Of a stretch of 64,000 nt of DNA, positions 28,644-38,138 are shown piece by piece; positions within the stretch are counted from its first letter, which is position 1; every line of letters begins with the position of its first letter. The stretch is from NCBI GenBank assembly GCA_018266795.1, contig JAFDZV010000011.1, forward strand, positions 54,129 through 118,128, given 5' to 3'. The notes under the pieces are model-generated. The model made no database searches and was not told the origin of the DNA. It saw only the letters and a program-made list of their open reading frames with translations. The position numbers and the translations under genes were made by a program. This stretch comes from Bacteroidota bacterium. GTDB lineage: Bacteria; Bacteroidota; Ignavibacteria; OLB7.

Positions 28644-29840
28644 ATGAAGGTTCTACTGCTGGAAAATGTCCACGCGAACGCATCGAACGCGTTCACGGCT
28701 GAGGATGTGACGCTCGATCTGGTGCGCGGTGCGCTGCCGGAGAAGGAGCTGACCGAGGCGCTTGCCGATGTAGAGGTGTTGGGCATTCGCTCCAAGACGC
28801 AGATCACACTGCCGGTGCTGGAGCATGCGCCGCGTCTGGCCGCCATCGGAGCATACTGCGTCGGCACAAATCAGATCGATCTGCACGCCTGCTCCACGCA
28901 TGGCGTCGCCGTGTTCAACGCTCCATACTCCAACACGCGCTCGGTTGTGGAACTCGCCATCGGCGAGATGATCATGCTGATTCGCCGCATCGTGGACAGG
29001 TCCGTCAGGCTTCATCAGGGGATCTGGGAGAAGTCCGCCGGAAGCAGCTACGAGCTGCGCGGGAAGAAACTCGGCATTATCGGCTACGGCAACATCGGCA
29101 CGCAGCTCTCCGTGCTGGCTGAGGCGCTCGGGATGGAGGTCTACTACTACGACGTGCTGGACCGCCTCTCGCTGGGGAACGCGCGGCAGTGCGGATCGCT
29201 GGAGGAGCTGCTGGCGGTTGCGGACATCGTGAGCATTCACGTTGACGGCCGCGACTCCAACACGGAGATGATCGGCGCGCACGAGTTCGCACTGATGAAG
29301 CGGGGAGCAATCTTCCTCAATCTTGCCCGCGGGCATCTGGTTCACGTTCCCGCGCTCGTACAGGCGCTGCGCTCCGGACATCTGGGAGGCGCGGCGGTGG
29401 ACGTATTTCCGGAGGAGCCGACCTCCAACGTCGAAGGGTTCGAGAGCGAGCTCCGCGGGCTGCCGAACACCATCCTCACGCCGCATATCGGCGGATCCAC
29501 GGAGGAGGCCCAGGCCGATATCGGCAGCTATGTCTCGAACAAACTCCGGAACTATCTGAAGAACGGCGACACCTACGGCTCCGTGAACTTCCCGGAACTG
29601 CAGCTGCCGGCATTCGAAGGTGCGCATCGCGTGGCACATGTCCACGCGAATGTGCCGGGTGTGCTCTCCAAGATCAATCACGTTCTCGCCGTTCACGATG
29701 CCAACATCGTTGGGCAGTATCTGAAGACGCGCGACGGCATCGGCTATGTGATCACGGACATCGCGATGGAATCCACGCCGGAGATGATCGCCGAGCTGCG
29801 GGCCATCGAGGAGACGATGCGGCTTCGGATACTCTACTGA
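28644..29840 (+). CDS. serA: D-3-phosphoglycerate dehydrogenase with ACT domain
   Basis: First enzyme of serine synthesis: NAD-dependent oxidation of 3-phosphoglycerate. 398 residues: N-terminal substrate domain, a Rossmann domain with LGIIGYGNIGTQLSVLAEALGMEVYYYD (glycine-rich NAD loop), the catalytic LARGHLV arginine, the E of VFPEEP, and histidine in TPHIGGSTEEAQ. A C-terminal ACT domain follows (about 325-398), the site of serine feedback in the family. The start at 28644 fits the E. coli-type short form. A repeat-rich spacer follows. Confidence 0.93.
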   Translation: MKVLLLENVHANASNAFTAEDVTLDLVRGALPEKELTEALADVEVLGIRSKTQITLPVLEHAPRLAAIGAYCVGTNQIDLHACSTHGVAVFNAPYSNTRSVVELAIGEMIMLIRRIVDRSVRLHQGIWEKSAGSSYELRGKKLGIIGYGNIGTQLSVLAEALGMEVYYYDVLDRLSLGNARQCGSLEELLAVADIVSIHVDGRDSNTEMIGAHEFALMKRGAIFLNLARGHLVHVPALVQALRSGHLGGAAVDVFPEEPTSNVEGFESELRGLPNTILTPHIGGSTEEAQADIGSYVSNKLRNYLKNGDTYGSVNFPELQLPAFEGAHRVAHVHANVPGVLSKINHVLAVHDANIVGQYLKTRDGIGYVITDIAMESTPEMIAELRAIEETMRLRILY

Positions 29841-30629
29841 GAGTTCCGAACGACAGGCTGATCTCGTTATCATCGGCCTCTTACAGAGGAAGGCGCCTGA
29901 GTACAACTCAGGCCCAACGTGCTTCGTTGTACGCTCGCTCGGCTCCGTCCGACGGACGGAGCCCGGCCCGCTGTAGTTCTTGGCCAGTTGCAAGAGGACA
30001 TCGAGCGGAAGAAGACAACACCATGTTGTGTCAGGAACTCCACGTACAGTAAGGATTGATCCGCGTTACTTCCCTCTGCGTTATCGCGAAGGTTACTCCA
30101 CGAGCTCCCTACGGAGGAAGAGGTCCGAGTACAACTCAGGCCCAACGCGTTGTTGAGCGCATGTCAGATTACGTTCTTGCGAGTACGTACAACCGGGAAG
30201 CGCTTCAGAACCTGGTAGTGACTCATTGTGCATTTCGATGGGAGCAGTCTGTGCCTGCATGCCGGATCGGGGCCGCTCCTGATGGAGCTTGAAGATCCCA
30301 TACGCTCCTATGCTACCGACGGGACGCCGCTCCGCGGCTCGATGGCATGACTGGGTGCACCAGTGCCGGGTATTGCAAGCGCCGTCAGGCGCGAACCGTC
30401 GGTAGTATGCAGACGCCCAACGTGAACAAGCACAAAAGGTGCGGCCCATTCGGCGCACGGGCTCCGGCGAACTGAGTCACTACCCGGAACCTACAAGCCG
30501 TGCAGCTCCGAATATTCGGAGCTCTTAAGAGTTCCCGGCCTGTTGCAGGATAACATCGAGCGGACAAGGGGCATCAGGCCCGGCGTTCGCATTCATCAAT
30601 CGTCGCGGATGCACCAGCGGAATGCATCG
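29841..30629. repeat. 790-bp gene-free, repeat-rich spacer (R4, R5, R1)
   Basis: No credible gene. It holds R4 (29931-30042), two related R5 pieces (29885-29919 and 30112-30147, GAGTACAACTCAGGCCCAAC) and R1 (30289-30440). R4 is repeated at 38765-38878. Inside R4 the stem GGCTCCGTCCG / CGGACGGAGCC forms a near-perfect palindrome at 29941-29963. Confidence 0.7.
30289..30440. repeat. R1 structured dispersed repeat, copy 1
   Basis: About 150 bp, about 85-90% like 54872-55025; 54770-54830 is a shorter partial copy. CTACCGACGG (30313-30322) pairs with CCGTCGGTAG (30396-30405). Between are smaller hairpins such as GCCGCTCCGCGGC and GCGCCGTCAGGCGC. The pairing suggests a folded, multibranch element. 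Confidence 0.75.
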
Positions 30630-31196
30630 ATGACTACTTCGGATTTTCAACACGACATTCCACGTCTGACCGGTGACGCGGTGCTGCTGGCGCCGCTGGC
30701 GGAGCGCGACCGGAGGGAACTGGAGGGGCAGCTGCCGGAGTCATCTCGCCGGCTGCTGCAATCGGAGAACGACGCACAGCCGATGTCGCCGGCATCGTTC
30801 TTCGTACAGGCCGGCATCCAGTCGCTTCCGCCATGGGGCATCTACAACCGGCATTCGGCACGGCTCTCGGGCATCTGCCGGTTTGCGGCATGGCACCTTC
30901 AGCATCGGCGTGCCGAGCTCGCCTTTGCCGCAGATGGATCGCCGCGCTCGGAGGGATTGCTGCTCGAGGCGCTTCGTCTGGCGATCCGCTTCGGCTTCAC
31001 GACGCTGGAGATCAACCGCATCGAGAGCTTCTGCCTCGCAGGAAATCCGGCCACCTCCGGCGCCGCACAGGGGGCCGGCATGACCCGGGAGGCGCTGCTT
31101 CGCGGCTACGTGCGAGATGATGACCACTCCGGCAACCGGCCGGCATGGCACGACGTGCAGCTGTTCGCGATCCTCCGCTCCCAGTGGTCCGGCTGA
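30630..31196 (+). CDS. Divergent GNAT acetyltransferase-like protein
   Basis: 188 residues. Weak GNAT pattern: N-terminal LTGDAVLLAPLAERDRRELEGQLPE, C-terminal TLEINRIESFCLAGNPATSGAAQGAGM... and ending LFAILRSQWSG. It parallels the next gene, which ends VFSVLRSEWAP. In this copy the acetyl-CoA segment N-x-x-S-x-x-x is altered to NPATSGAAQGAGM (usual NHASARVLLKCGM), so catalysis may be impaired. The start at 30630 gives the family-like N-terminus. Next gene follows after 54 bases. Confidence 0.65.
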   Translation: MTTSDFQHDIPRLTGDAVLLAPLAERDRRELEGQLPESSRRLLQSENDAQPMSPASFFVQAGIQSLPPWGIYNRHSARLSGICRFAAWHLQHRRAELAFAADGSPRSEGLLLEALRLAIRFGFTTLEINRIESFCLAGNPATSGAAQGAGMTREALLRGYVRDDDHSGNRPAWHDVQLFAILRSQWSG

Positions 31197-31250
31197 ATTG
31201 CAGACGCTCCTCCATTCACAACCCCGCGCACATATTGGGCAGATGCAGGC

Positions 31251-31814
31251 ATGGCGAACACATCCATCTTCACAGACCTTCCCACACTCGAGACCGAACG
31301 TCTGATTCTGCGACCACCTCGCATGGAGGACGACGAATCGGTCTTCGCCTACGCGTCCGATCCCGTTGTCTCCATGCATACCGTCTGGGAAACACATCGC
31401 ACCATCGATGACTCCCGCTCCTTCCTTGCGATGATGCTGGAGTTCCTGAAACATGGGGAGCCGGCCAGTTGGGCGTTCGTGGAGAGGAGCACCGGACGGA
31501 TGATCGGCACCGGTGGCTTCGGGAGTTGGAACCAGCAGCATGCGCGAGCCGAAATCGGCTACACGCTTGGCCGCTCGTGGTGGAACATGGGCTACACCAC
31601 GGAGGCCACGCGCGCAATCATTGCGTTCGGGTTCTCGCGTCTGAGCCTGAACCGGATCGAGGCCTACTGCTTCGTGGAGAACCACGCATCAGCACGCGTG
31701 CTTCTGAAGTGCGGCATGCAGCCTGAAGGGCTGCTGCGCGAACGCATTCACTCGAAGGGAGCGTATCGCGATCTGAACGTGTTCTCCGTTCTCCGCTCGG
31801 AGTGGGCGCCGTGA
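31251..31814 (+). CDS. GNAT N-acetyltransferase, RimJ/RimL type
   Basis: 187 residues, canonical RimJ/RimL-like pattern: TLETERLILRPPRMEDDESVFAYASDPVVS, MIGTGGFGSWNQQHARAEIGYTLGRSWWNMGYTTEA, and NRIEAYCFVENHASARVLLKCGMQPEGLLRERI...YRDLNVFSVLRSEW. Acetyl-CoA transferase of unknown target. It is a tandem relative of the preceding gene, suggesting local duplication. A long repeat-rich spacer follows. Confidence 0.88.
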   Translation: MANTSIFTDLPTLETERLILRPPRMEDDESVFAYASDPVVSMHTVWETHRTIDDSRSFLAMMLEFLKHGEPASWAFVERSTGRMIGTGGFGSWNQQHARAEIGYTLGRSWWNMGYTTEATRAIIAFGFSRLSLNRIEAYCFVENHASARVLLKCGMQPEGLLRERIHSKGAYRDLNVFSVLRSEWAP

Positions 31815-32636
31815 CGCCGACACCGTACGACGCATCGCACACGCAATGATTCTTCGATGCGTGCGGAAGGGGCCTGAGTAACACTCAGGCCCGACGTGAG
31901 ATGCCGGCCGGCGCAGGTTGCCACGTCGGTGTCCGGGAAGTCTGCCATCAACAGTTCATGCGTTCTCCCGACCGGCCCCGCTGCACGACGGCATCGAGGT
32001 ACCGCCGAGAGCAGTTCGGCCCACTCTCCCCGTAGCCTGCACCATCTTCCCACCATCATTCAGATCCCCGCAGGAGGCGCCTGTGCGTTCCCGGGTTTGT
32101 CGCGGAGAGAACTCCGCGACAACGAAGAGCACGCTCCTGACGGAGTTTGATGAGAAGAATGGGAACGGCTGCTACTGAGAGGATGGGCTGCATCCCATGA
32201 TGCATGGAGGTACCGAATGCGGCAGTGGATGCGATCGGTATCGCCTGCGTCAATGTCGATTATGATGCGCTGCCGTGCAGGTGATTCAATGCGTCCTATC
32301 TGTAGCCGATACGATCTCAGACGATTGCAGCTCCCCGCAGGGAGCGACCCATGCGTTCACGGTGACAGAGAGGCCGCTCCTGGGCGGAGCTCAGGAGGAA
32401 GAAGAAGGCGGCTCCTACAGAGAGATTGTTCCGCTGGTGCATTGCGGCATTGGCACGCAATTGCCGGATGATAGCTCCGCATCGCGAAGCTGGGGATCTG
32501 TTACTGACAACTGATTGCACGCCCGCCGCTCCGTGCCGTACAGGGGATTGCAATTGGCATAGCGCCGGCCGATCCTCACGATCTATCTTCCTTCCCTGCG
32601 AACGAATTCCATTTCAGGATCAACCGGGGGAAGCAC
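31815..32636. repeat. 820-bp repeat-rich spacer (R3 copy 32133-32232, R2 copy 32282-32354)
   Basis: No gene. Bases 32133-32232 match the reverse complement of 55120-55219 (R3), and 32282-32354 match the reverse complement of R2 at 54616-54685 and 22193-22260. Short R5-like palindrome CCTGAG-TAACA-CTCAGG is at 31872-31888. Nothing resembles a promoter or terminator of known type. Confidence 0.7.
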
Positions 32637-33122
32637 ATGCACCTACTCCTCTGCCTTCTAATCGGAATCACCCTCACAACCGGCCTGGCGGCACAGACAT
32701 CCGGAGCACATCCCACCGAGGCCGGCGCAGCGGGTTCGGAGCCGTTCAGGCGCGCCAACCGTCCGTTCGGCGTCAAGCTTGGATATGCAGGACCGGACTG
32801 GGCAGGCGGGCTCGGCGTCGGGTTCGACGCGATTCTGTTCAATCATCTCGGCCTCGAGGCCAGCACCACGATCACCCGAACCAGCGCGCGCGTGCGCTGG
32901 TATCCGTTGAACGGAGCGGCGTCGCCGTTCCTGGGAGCGGGCGCGGGATTCGCCATTACGCCGGACGGCAGCCCGGATTCCTGGCGCGAGGTGCTGGTGG
33001 GATTCGAGCATGCCTTCCGAAGCGGCATTGTACTACAGGTTCAGCTTGTTAGCTTCGTAGATGCACGGTGGTCGCATCTGATGCGATACACCATTTCTCC
33101 CGGCATTGGTTTCCGCCTCTAG
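32637..33122 (+). CDS. Small exported beta-barrel-like outer-membrane protein
   Basis: 161 residues. Signal peptide (LLLCLLIGITLTTG, cleavage near LAAQ), then a repeated amphipathic-strand pattern (VKLGYAGPDWAGGLGVGFDAILFNHLGLEASTTITRTSARVRWYP) with a final strand YTISPGIGFRL ending in a bulky hydrophobic-arginine-leucine. Looks like an OmpW/OmpA-type small barrel or porin-like fragment. Function unknown. Confidence 0.6.
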   Translation: MHLLLCLLIGITLTTGLAAQTSGAHPTEAGAAGSEPFRRANRPFGVKLGYAGPDWAGGLGVGFDAILFNHLGLEASTTITRTSARVRWYPLNGAASPFLGAGAGFAITPDGSPDSWREVLVGFEHAFRSGIVLQVQLVSFVDARWSHLMRYTISPGIGFRL

Positions 33123-33328
33123 GCTGCGTCTGACAACCTTATTCGGGCCGGATCGCGGAGCCTCCGGCGCTCCTGGCTACGTTGCACTCGCTCGATGTAG
33201 CGCCGATACGCCTCGTTCGTGCGCCTTGCCACTCGCACCGTTCGCTCGCGACCGGCTCACAAAACAATTATCAGACACAGCCTAGCCGTCGATGCCGAGC
33301 GGCCCGGGCACCAACAATAGATGGCACG

Positions 33329-35323
33329 ATGAGAAAGTTCGCCTTCGTACTCGCACTCGCGTTCGCTGCGAACGTTGCAGCAGCCACGGCGCAGCGGCAC
33401 GCCGCGCACACGGCCACTACGATCTCCTCGCCGACGCAATTCGAGCAACAGCAGTTCGACGTGCTCCACTACGATGCATGGATCGATCTGACGAAGGCTC
33501 CGGCCAAGACGATGAGCGGCGTCTGCGAGATCCGGCTGCGATGGACGGGCGATCCGGCTGCGGGGCCGTTCTACTTCCACCTCCGAAGCCTGACGATCGA
33601 TTCCGCCTACTACAACGGCGCCGCCGTGATGGTGGCCCCTGTCGGCGACTCCACCTCCGCCACCTATCACTACAATCTCGTTCCCCCTGCCTCCGCGCAC
33701 CAGGGCGATACCGCGATTGTCCGGATCGTGTATCACGGCGAGATGACGGACGAGCTGGGCGCCGGATACTGGGGCGGCGTTACGTCGAGCGGAGGGACGC
33801 TCTTCGCGCTCGGAGTCGGCTTCCTCAACAACTACGTCTCGGCAACGGAACACTGGCTCCCCTGCTACGATCACCCGTCGGACAAGGCGACGTTCCACGG
33901 CTGGTTCACGGTGAAGCAGGGGCTCACCGTGGCATCAAACGGGCATCTGGTGTCCGCGACTCCGGGACCGGACAGCACCGTGACGTTCGAGTGGCAGCAC
34001 GATATTCAATGCGCAACGTACCTGCTCACGTTCGCGGTGGACCACTACGTGCCCCTCACCATTCAATCCGGACCGCTCCCGATGGTGGTGTATGCGCGGC
34101 CTGCCGATACGCTCGCCACGCACGCCTCCTTCAAATTGCTGCCGCGCATGGTGGCCACGTTCGAGCGGCACTACGGAACGTATCCGTTCGAGAAGGTCGG
34201 CTATGTGAACACGCCGCTGGGGGCGATGGAACATCAGACGATGATTTCCTTCCCCACCAGCCTCTCGCAATCGGGCGACACCATCAACACAACGGGAGCG
34301 CACGAGCTGTCGCACCAGTGGTTCGGCGATCTGGTATCGCCGCAGGACTTCCGCCATGCATGGCTGAACGAAAGCTTCGCCGTGTTCTGCGAGTCCGTGT
34401 GGCTGGAGGAGCTGCGCGGATACGCGGGATATCTGGCTTCGCAGACCGGAAAGATCGACCGCTACATCAACACGGTTGCTCCGCAGGAGGGGATCTTTCC
34501 GCTCTACGATTTCCCGCGTACGCCTCCCTCCTCCAACTATCCCGAAACGATCTATCAGAAGGGAGCCGCCGTTGTCGGCATGCTTCGCTTCGAGCTCGGC
34601 GACTCGCTCTTCTTCCAGGGGCTGCGCGACTATCTCACCGCACACGCCTACGGCACGGCCACCACAGAGAATCTGCGCGCGGCGCTGGAGGCACGCTCCG
34701 GACGTTCGCTGGACACGTTCTTCAACCAGTGGGTCTACGGCAGGGGATGGCCGGTTGTACGGGTGAACGCGGCGAAGACCTCCACGGGCGCAGGCATCTG
34801 CCGCGTGACGCTCGATCTCAGCCAGACGCAGGCGGACTCGCTCCCCACGTTCACCAATCTTCCGCTCGAGTTCGGCTTCCAGGCAACGGGCGGACAGTGG
34901 GCCTACCGGCTTGTCCGGATGAACGGGCGCACCCAGCGGATCGTGCTGGACTCCGTGCCGGAGTTCACGAAGATGAATTTGAACAGCGGCCCGTCGGTGC
35001 GGGTACTCCTGCGGAGCAACATCAGCGTGGCCGGTGTCGAGCAGCATTCGGGTATGCTGCCGGACTCCAACGGCATAGAGTTCGTTGTGCACCCGAATCC
35101 CCTTTCCAGCACCAACGCGTTCACCGTGGAGGTGCACAACGCGCCGAACTGCGACGGCATCGATTACTGGCTGTACGATTCCGCGGGCCGCCGCCTGCTT
35201 GTGGGCCACACCGATGCATGCGAGTTCCCGATACCGATCTCCGGCTTCAACTCCGGCATATACGTTATCCGCTTCCGCTTCCACGACCTCTTCTACGACG
35301 TCCCGGTGATGATTGCCCGCTGA
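33329..35323 (+). CDS. Exported M1-family zinc metallopeptidase with T9SS sorting domain
   Basis: 664 residues. Signal peptide then an aminopeptidase-N-like fold. The zinc site is HELSH (residues 325-329) with E348 in WLNESF, and the GAMEN exopeptidase motif is GAMEH (298-302), an N-to-H variant. The C-terminal 85 residues (PNPLSSTNAFTVEV...IRFRFHDLFYDVPVMIAR) form a type IX sorting domain, so the enzyme is probably surface-exposed or secreted and would remove N-terminal residues of extracellular peptides. The start at 33329 is set by the signal peptide. A paralogue without the sorting domain is at 39483-41909. Confidence 0.88.
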   Translation: MRKFAFVLALAFAANVAAATAQRHAAHTATTISSPTQFEQQQFDVLHYDAWIDLTKAPAKTMSGVCEIRLRWTGDPAAGPFYFHLRSLTIDSAYYNGAAVMVAPVGDSTSATYHYNLVPPASAHQGDTAIVRIVYHGEMTDELGAGYWGGVTSSGGTLFALGVGFLNNYVSATEHWLPCYDHPSDKATFHGWFTVKQGLTVASNGHLVSATPGPDSTVTFEWQHDIQCATYLLTFAVDHYVPLTIQSGPLPMVVYARPADTLATHASFKLLPRMVATFERHYGTYPFEKVGYVNTPLGAMEHQTMISFPTSLSQSGDTINTTGAHELSHQWFGDLVSPQDFRHAWLNESFAVFCESVWLEELRGYAGYLASQTGKIDRYINTVAPQEGIFPLYDFPRTPPSSNYPETIYQKGAAVVGMLRFELGDSLFFQGLRDYLTAHAYGTATTENLRAALEARSGRSLDTFFNQWVYGRGWPVVRVNAAKTSTGAGICRVTLDLSQTQADSLPTFTNLPLEFGFQATGGQWAYRLVRMNGRTQRIVLDSVPEFTKMNLNSGPSVRVLLRSNISVAGVEQHSGMLPDSNGIEFVVHPNPLSSTNAFTVEVHNAPNCDGIDYWLYDSAGRRLLVGHTDACEFPIPISGFNSGIYVIRFRFHDLFYDVPVMIAR

Positions 35324-35416
35324 CCGCGCCACGCCGCCCCTCGAGCAACACTGCCTCACGGCGTTCGCGCGACACAGGAGCAATCCCACGCATCATCAAC
35401 CATTGGCTGAGAGCAG

Positions 35417-36100
35417 ATGACCATCGCAGAGCTTGCCTCGCGTATCGACCACACGGACCTGCAACCGGATACAACGGAGTCCCGGATCGAAACGCTCTGC
35501 GCCGAGGCGCACCGGTACGGATTCGCAACGGTGTGCGTGATGCCGTACTTCGTACGATACGCATCGCGGCTGCTGAACCAGGCGGGATCCGGCGTGGTGG
35601 TCTGTACAACGGTCGGCTTCCCGAACGGCGCGCACATGACGATCGCGAAGCTGGCGGAAGCGGAGCAGGCGCTTGCCGACGGCGCAACGGAGCTGGACAT
35701 GGTGTTGAATCTGGGAGCGCTCAAGTCCGGGCGGATCGGTGTGGCTGAGGAGGATATCCGTGCAGTGGTGGAAGCCGCGCGTTCGCACCAGGCGATTGTA
35801 AAGGTGATCATCGAGACGGCCCTCCTCTCCGATGAGGAGAAGCGCCTCGCCTGCACAGTCGCCGAGCGTGCGGGAGCGGCCTTCGTGAAGACGTCCAGCG
35901 GTTTCAGCCGCGGCGGCGCCACGGCGGAGGATATCCGGCTGATGCGCCGGACATGCTCGCCGCATGTGCGGGTGAAGGCATCGGGCGGGATCCGCGACCA
36001 TGCAGCGGCGATGGCGATGATCGAGGCGGGAGCGGACCGCATCGGCACCAGTTCGGGCGTTGCCATTGTCTCCGGCGCCGACGGCGGCGATGGGTATTGA
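35417..36100 (+). CDS. deoC: Deoxyribose-phosphate aldolase
   Basis: 227 residues. Cleaves 2-deoxyribose-5-phosphate to glyceraldehyde-3-phosphate and acetaldehyde during deoxynucleoside breakdown. Both lysines of the reaction are visible: Schiff base K in IVKVIIETALL, and the second in HVRVKASGGIRDH. IDHTDLQP, VGFPNGAHMTIAKLAEA, and AGADRIGTSSG complete the family. No other deo genes adjoin it. Confidence 0.95.
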   Translation: MTIAELASRIDHTDLQPDTTESRIETLCAEAHRYGFATVCVMPYFVRYASRLLNQAGSGVVVCTTVGFPNGAHMTIAKLAEAEQALADGATELDMVLNLGALKSGRIGVAEEDIRAVVEAARSHQAIVKVIIETALLSDEEKRLACTVAERAGAAFVKTSSGFSRGGATAEDIRLMRRTCSPHVRVKASGGIRDHAAAMAMIEAGADRIGTSSGVAIVSGADGGDGY

Positions 36101-36137
36101 GCATGAACCGGCCGCAACCCGAGTGAGGCCCCGCAGA

Positions 36138-36155
36138 TACCGGCCCGGGCCGGTA
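36138..36155. repeat. 18-bp perfect palindrome
   Basis: TACCGGCCCGGGCCGGTA, 38 bases after deoC and in the 215-base gap before the convergent regulator gene. Could act as a weak bidirectional terminator or protein site; no T-tract. Confidence 0.4.
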
Positions 36156-36315
36156 CCGATCGATCTGAACCGGTCCCCGTTCCGCGGAAGCACGCGACCG
36201 AGCGCACCGTCGTCACACATGAAGCCCCCCCGGTGCCATCACGGATCTTCGATCACGTAACTCCCTGAGCATGCAGGCGGCTGCCGGAGGATCGCGTCGG
36301 GCCGCCCGGAGCCTG

Positions 36316-37095
36316 TTATGCAGGCATGCCGCCGGCGCTCGAGACGCGGCGGACATCGTCGCGATCGAGCAGGTGCGACGTGAAGTACTTCGAGAAGAGC
36401 TCCGCAAACGAATCCACACCCGCACGGCTGTGTATGGAGTCGATCACCTTCCGAACCGTGCCGGCGGCTATGTGCATCTGCGTTGCGATCGTCTGAACGG
36501 GGTAACCGCACAGATGTACGGCCAGAACCTCCCGGTCCTGTTCGTTCAGGCCGAGCTCCCGGGCTATCTGCTCCAACGCGTTGTCGAAGGCGCGATCGAT
36601 GGGGCGCGCCAGATTGTGGCGCGCAACCACATCGGAGAGAAGAAATGTCATGAACGACCGCAGATCCTCCATCGTCTTCAACGTGGCCGCCGAAGTGTCT
36701 TCGTGCAGGCGTCGGCGGAGCAGAACTATCGTACCGAGATATGAGTTGTCGCCGAGCACATAGGTGAAGATGTGCGGCGGATGATAGTTCATGAGCCGCA
36801 GGTTGCTGGACTGCAGCATGCGCCCCGCGGGATCATCAGGCCCGGCATCTCCGTTCGCGGCGGCGGGACCGGCCCCCTGCAGGCTGCCGGACGGCCAGGC
36901 GGCGGGCGCCTGCGGTTGGTACGATGCCCCGAGCTCGCAGTAATAGTTCACATCCACCATCACCAGATCCACATCACGAAGAAACGAGCGCAGGGCACCG
37001 CGAAAACCACGGCGCCATGCTATCACGTCGCCGCTCATCGGGAGCAGGTTGAGAAACCGGAGGATGGCCTCCGATGAAATATGCGCTGGGTCCAT
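36316..37095 (-). CDS. LuxR-type HTH transcriptional regulator
   Basis: About 259 residues. The C-terminus (about 190-245) is a LuxR/GerE-type helix-turn-helix: ELGLNEQDREVLAVHLCGYPVQTIATQMHIAAGTVRKVIDSIHSRAGVDSFAELF. The N-terminal part (FLNLLPMSGDVIAW, DVDLVMVDVNYYC, ...FTYVLGDNSYLGTIVLLRR) looks like a sensory alpha/beta (GAF-like) domain, without recognised residues. The ATG at 37095 (MDPAHIS) is chosen; another in-frame start is 90 bases upstream at 37185. Signal and targets unknown. Confidence 0.7.
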   Translation of the reverse strand: MDPAHISSEAILRFLNLLPMSGDVIAWRRGFRGALRSFLRDVDLVMVDVNYYCELGASYQPQAPAAWPSGSLQGAGPAAANGDAGPDDPAGRMLQSSNLRLMNYHPPHIFTYVLGDNSYLGTIVLLRRRLHEDTSAATLKTMEDLRSFMTFLLSDVVARHNLARPIDRAFDNALEQIARELGLNEQDREVLAVHLCGYPVQTIATQMHIAAGTVRKVIDSIHSRAGVDSFAELFSKYFTSHLLDRDDVRRVSSAGGMPA

Positions 37096-37467
37096 GGCAG
37101 GAAAGTCGTTTCCGGCATCGCCGGGCAACCCGGGATGGTCCGCATGAGGGAATACGGCCGCGTGAATACCGGTCCGGTATCGCATCTATCCAACGAACAG
37201 GTATGATCTATCTGATGGCAGAACGAATGCCAGATGCTGGACATACGGCATTCGCAACGCTTCACCGTCAGGCTCGTGCGGCGCCGGAACAAACGCAACG
37301 GCCCGCACGTGCAGCGAAGGTACGCGAATCAAGGGCGTCAAACCAAGCCGATCTTTTCGGGGCGAAGCGACGGGGGATCGGCTCACGCGGTGCATGCGAG
37401 CACCGCCCGACAATCGAAACGGTCAACGATGAACGACGATCATTCATATCTCATCGTTCATATCTAT

Positions 37468-38103
37468 TCAACCTCGCGCATCCTGCTGATCGAGAGAACG
37501 CCCGGCCTCGCGCGATCCGAACGGCATATCGGTTCCATTCGCCTCCGGCGCGTTCGCAACTCCGGGAGCTGCATTGGACGTGGCGAACGTATCTTCTCTC
37601 TCCCCTTCGGCCCGCATGAGAAGAAAGGCCTGATAGCGGGCAACCTGCCCGGCTACAAGGCGCCACACCAGCGTCAGCACGATGGCATCGTCGATATAGC
37701 CGATGCCGGGAATGAAGTCCGGCGTGAGGTCAACAGGGAGCACGAAGTAGATAAGCCCCGCCGCCACCAATGCCTTGGTCTTGCCGTCCAGCGAGAACTC
37801 GCTGTCGCGCACCATGTCGAACAGGAGCCGCACGTGATGAACCATCGTCTTCATCCAGGAGACCGTGCCGGCAACCTTCTTCAAGTCCAGGTCGCCCAGC
37901 TTTCTCGGAACCGATTCATCCAGCTCGTCGATATCGCTCTGCTGCACACGCTCGGCATCCTGAAACAGCCGGTTCTTCAGCAGCGATTTGAAAGCACGTG
38001 GGTTCTGCATGCGGGAGTCCGTTAACGTCTCAGGTATCGGGGGCTGCGTGGCCATCGGGCATCGGAGCGCAGTCCGTTCCGGAGGCTTTTGGGGAATGTT
38101 CAT
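37468..38103 (-). CDS. DUF1232 (YkvA-like) membrane-associated protein
   Basis: 211 residues from the longest frame; in-frame starts at 38055 or 38010 are equally possible. The DUF1232 core is clear: KTKALVAAGLIYFVLPVDLTPDFIPGIGYIDDAIVLTLVWRLV, with its hydrophobic helix pair and the P-DxxPD-xxPxxGxxDD signature. The tail is charged and low complexity. Function of the family is unknown. Confidence 0.75.
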   Translation of the reverse strand: MNIPQKPPERTALRCPMATQPPIPETLTDSRMQNPRAFKSLLKNRLFQDAERVQQSDIDELDESVPRKLGDLDLKKVAGTVSWMKTMVHHVRLLFDMVRDSEFSLDGKTKALVAAGLIYFVLPVDLTPDFIPGIGYIDDAIVLTLVWRLVAGQVARYQAFLLMRAEGEREDTFATSNAAPGVANAPEANGTDMPFGSREAGRSLDQQDARG

Positions 38104-38138
38104 CGGCTGTCGGCGCGGTGCGGGAAGTCTGCCCCCAC

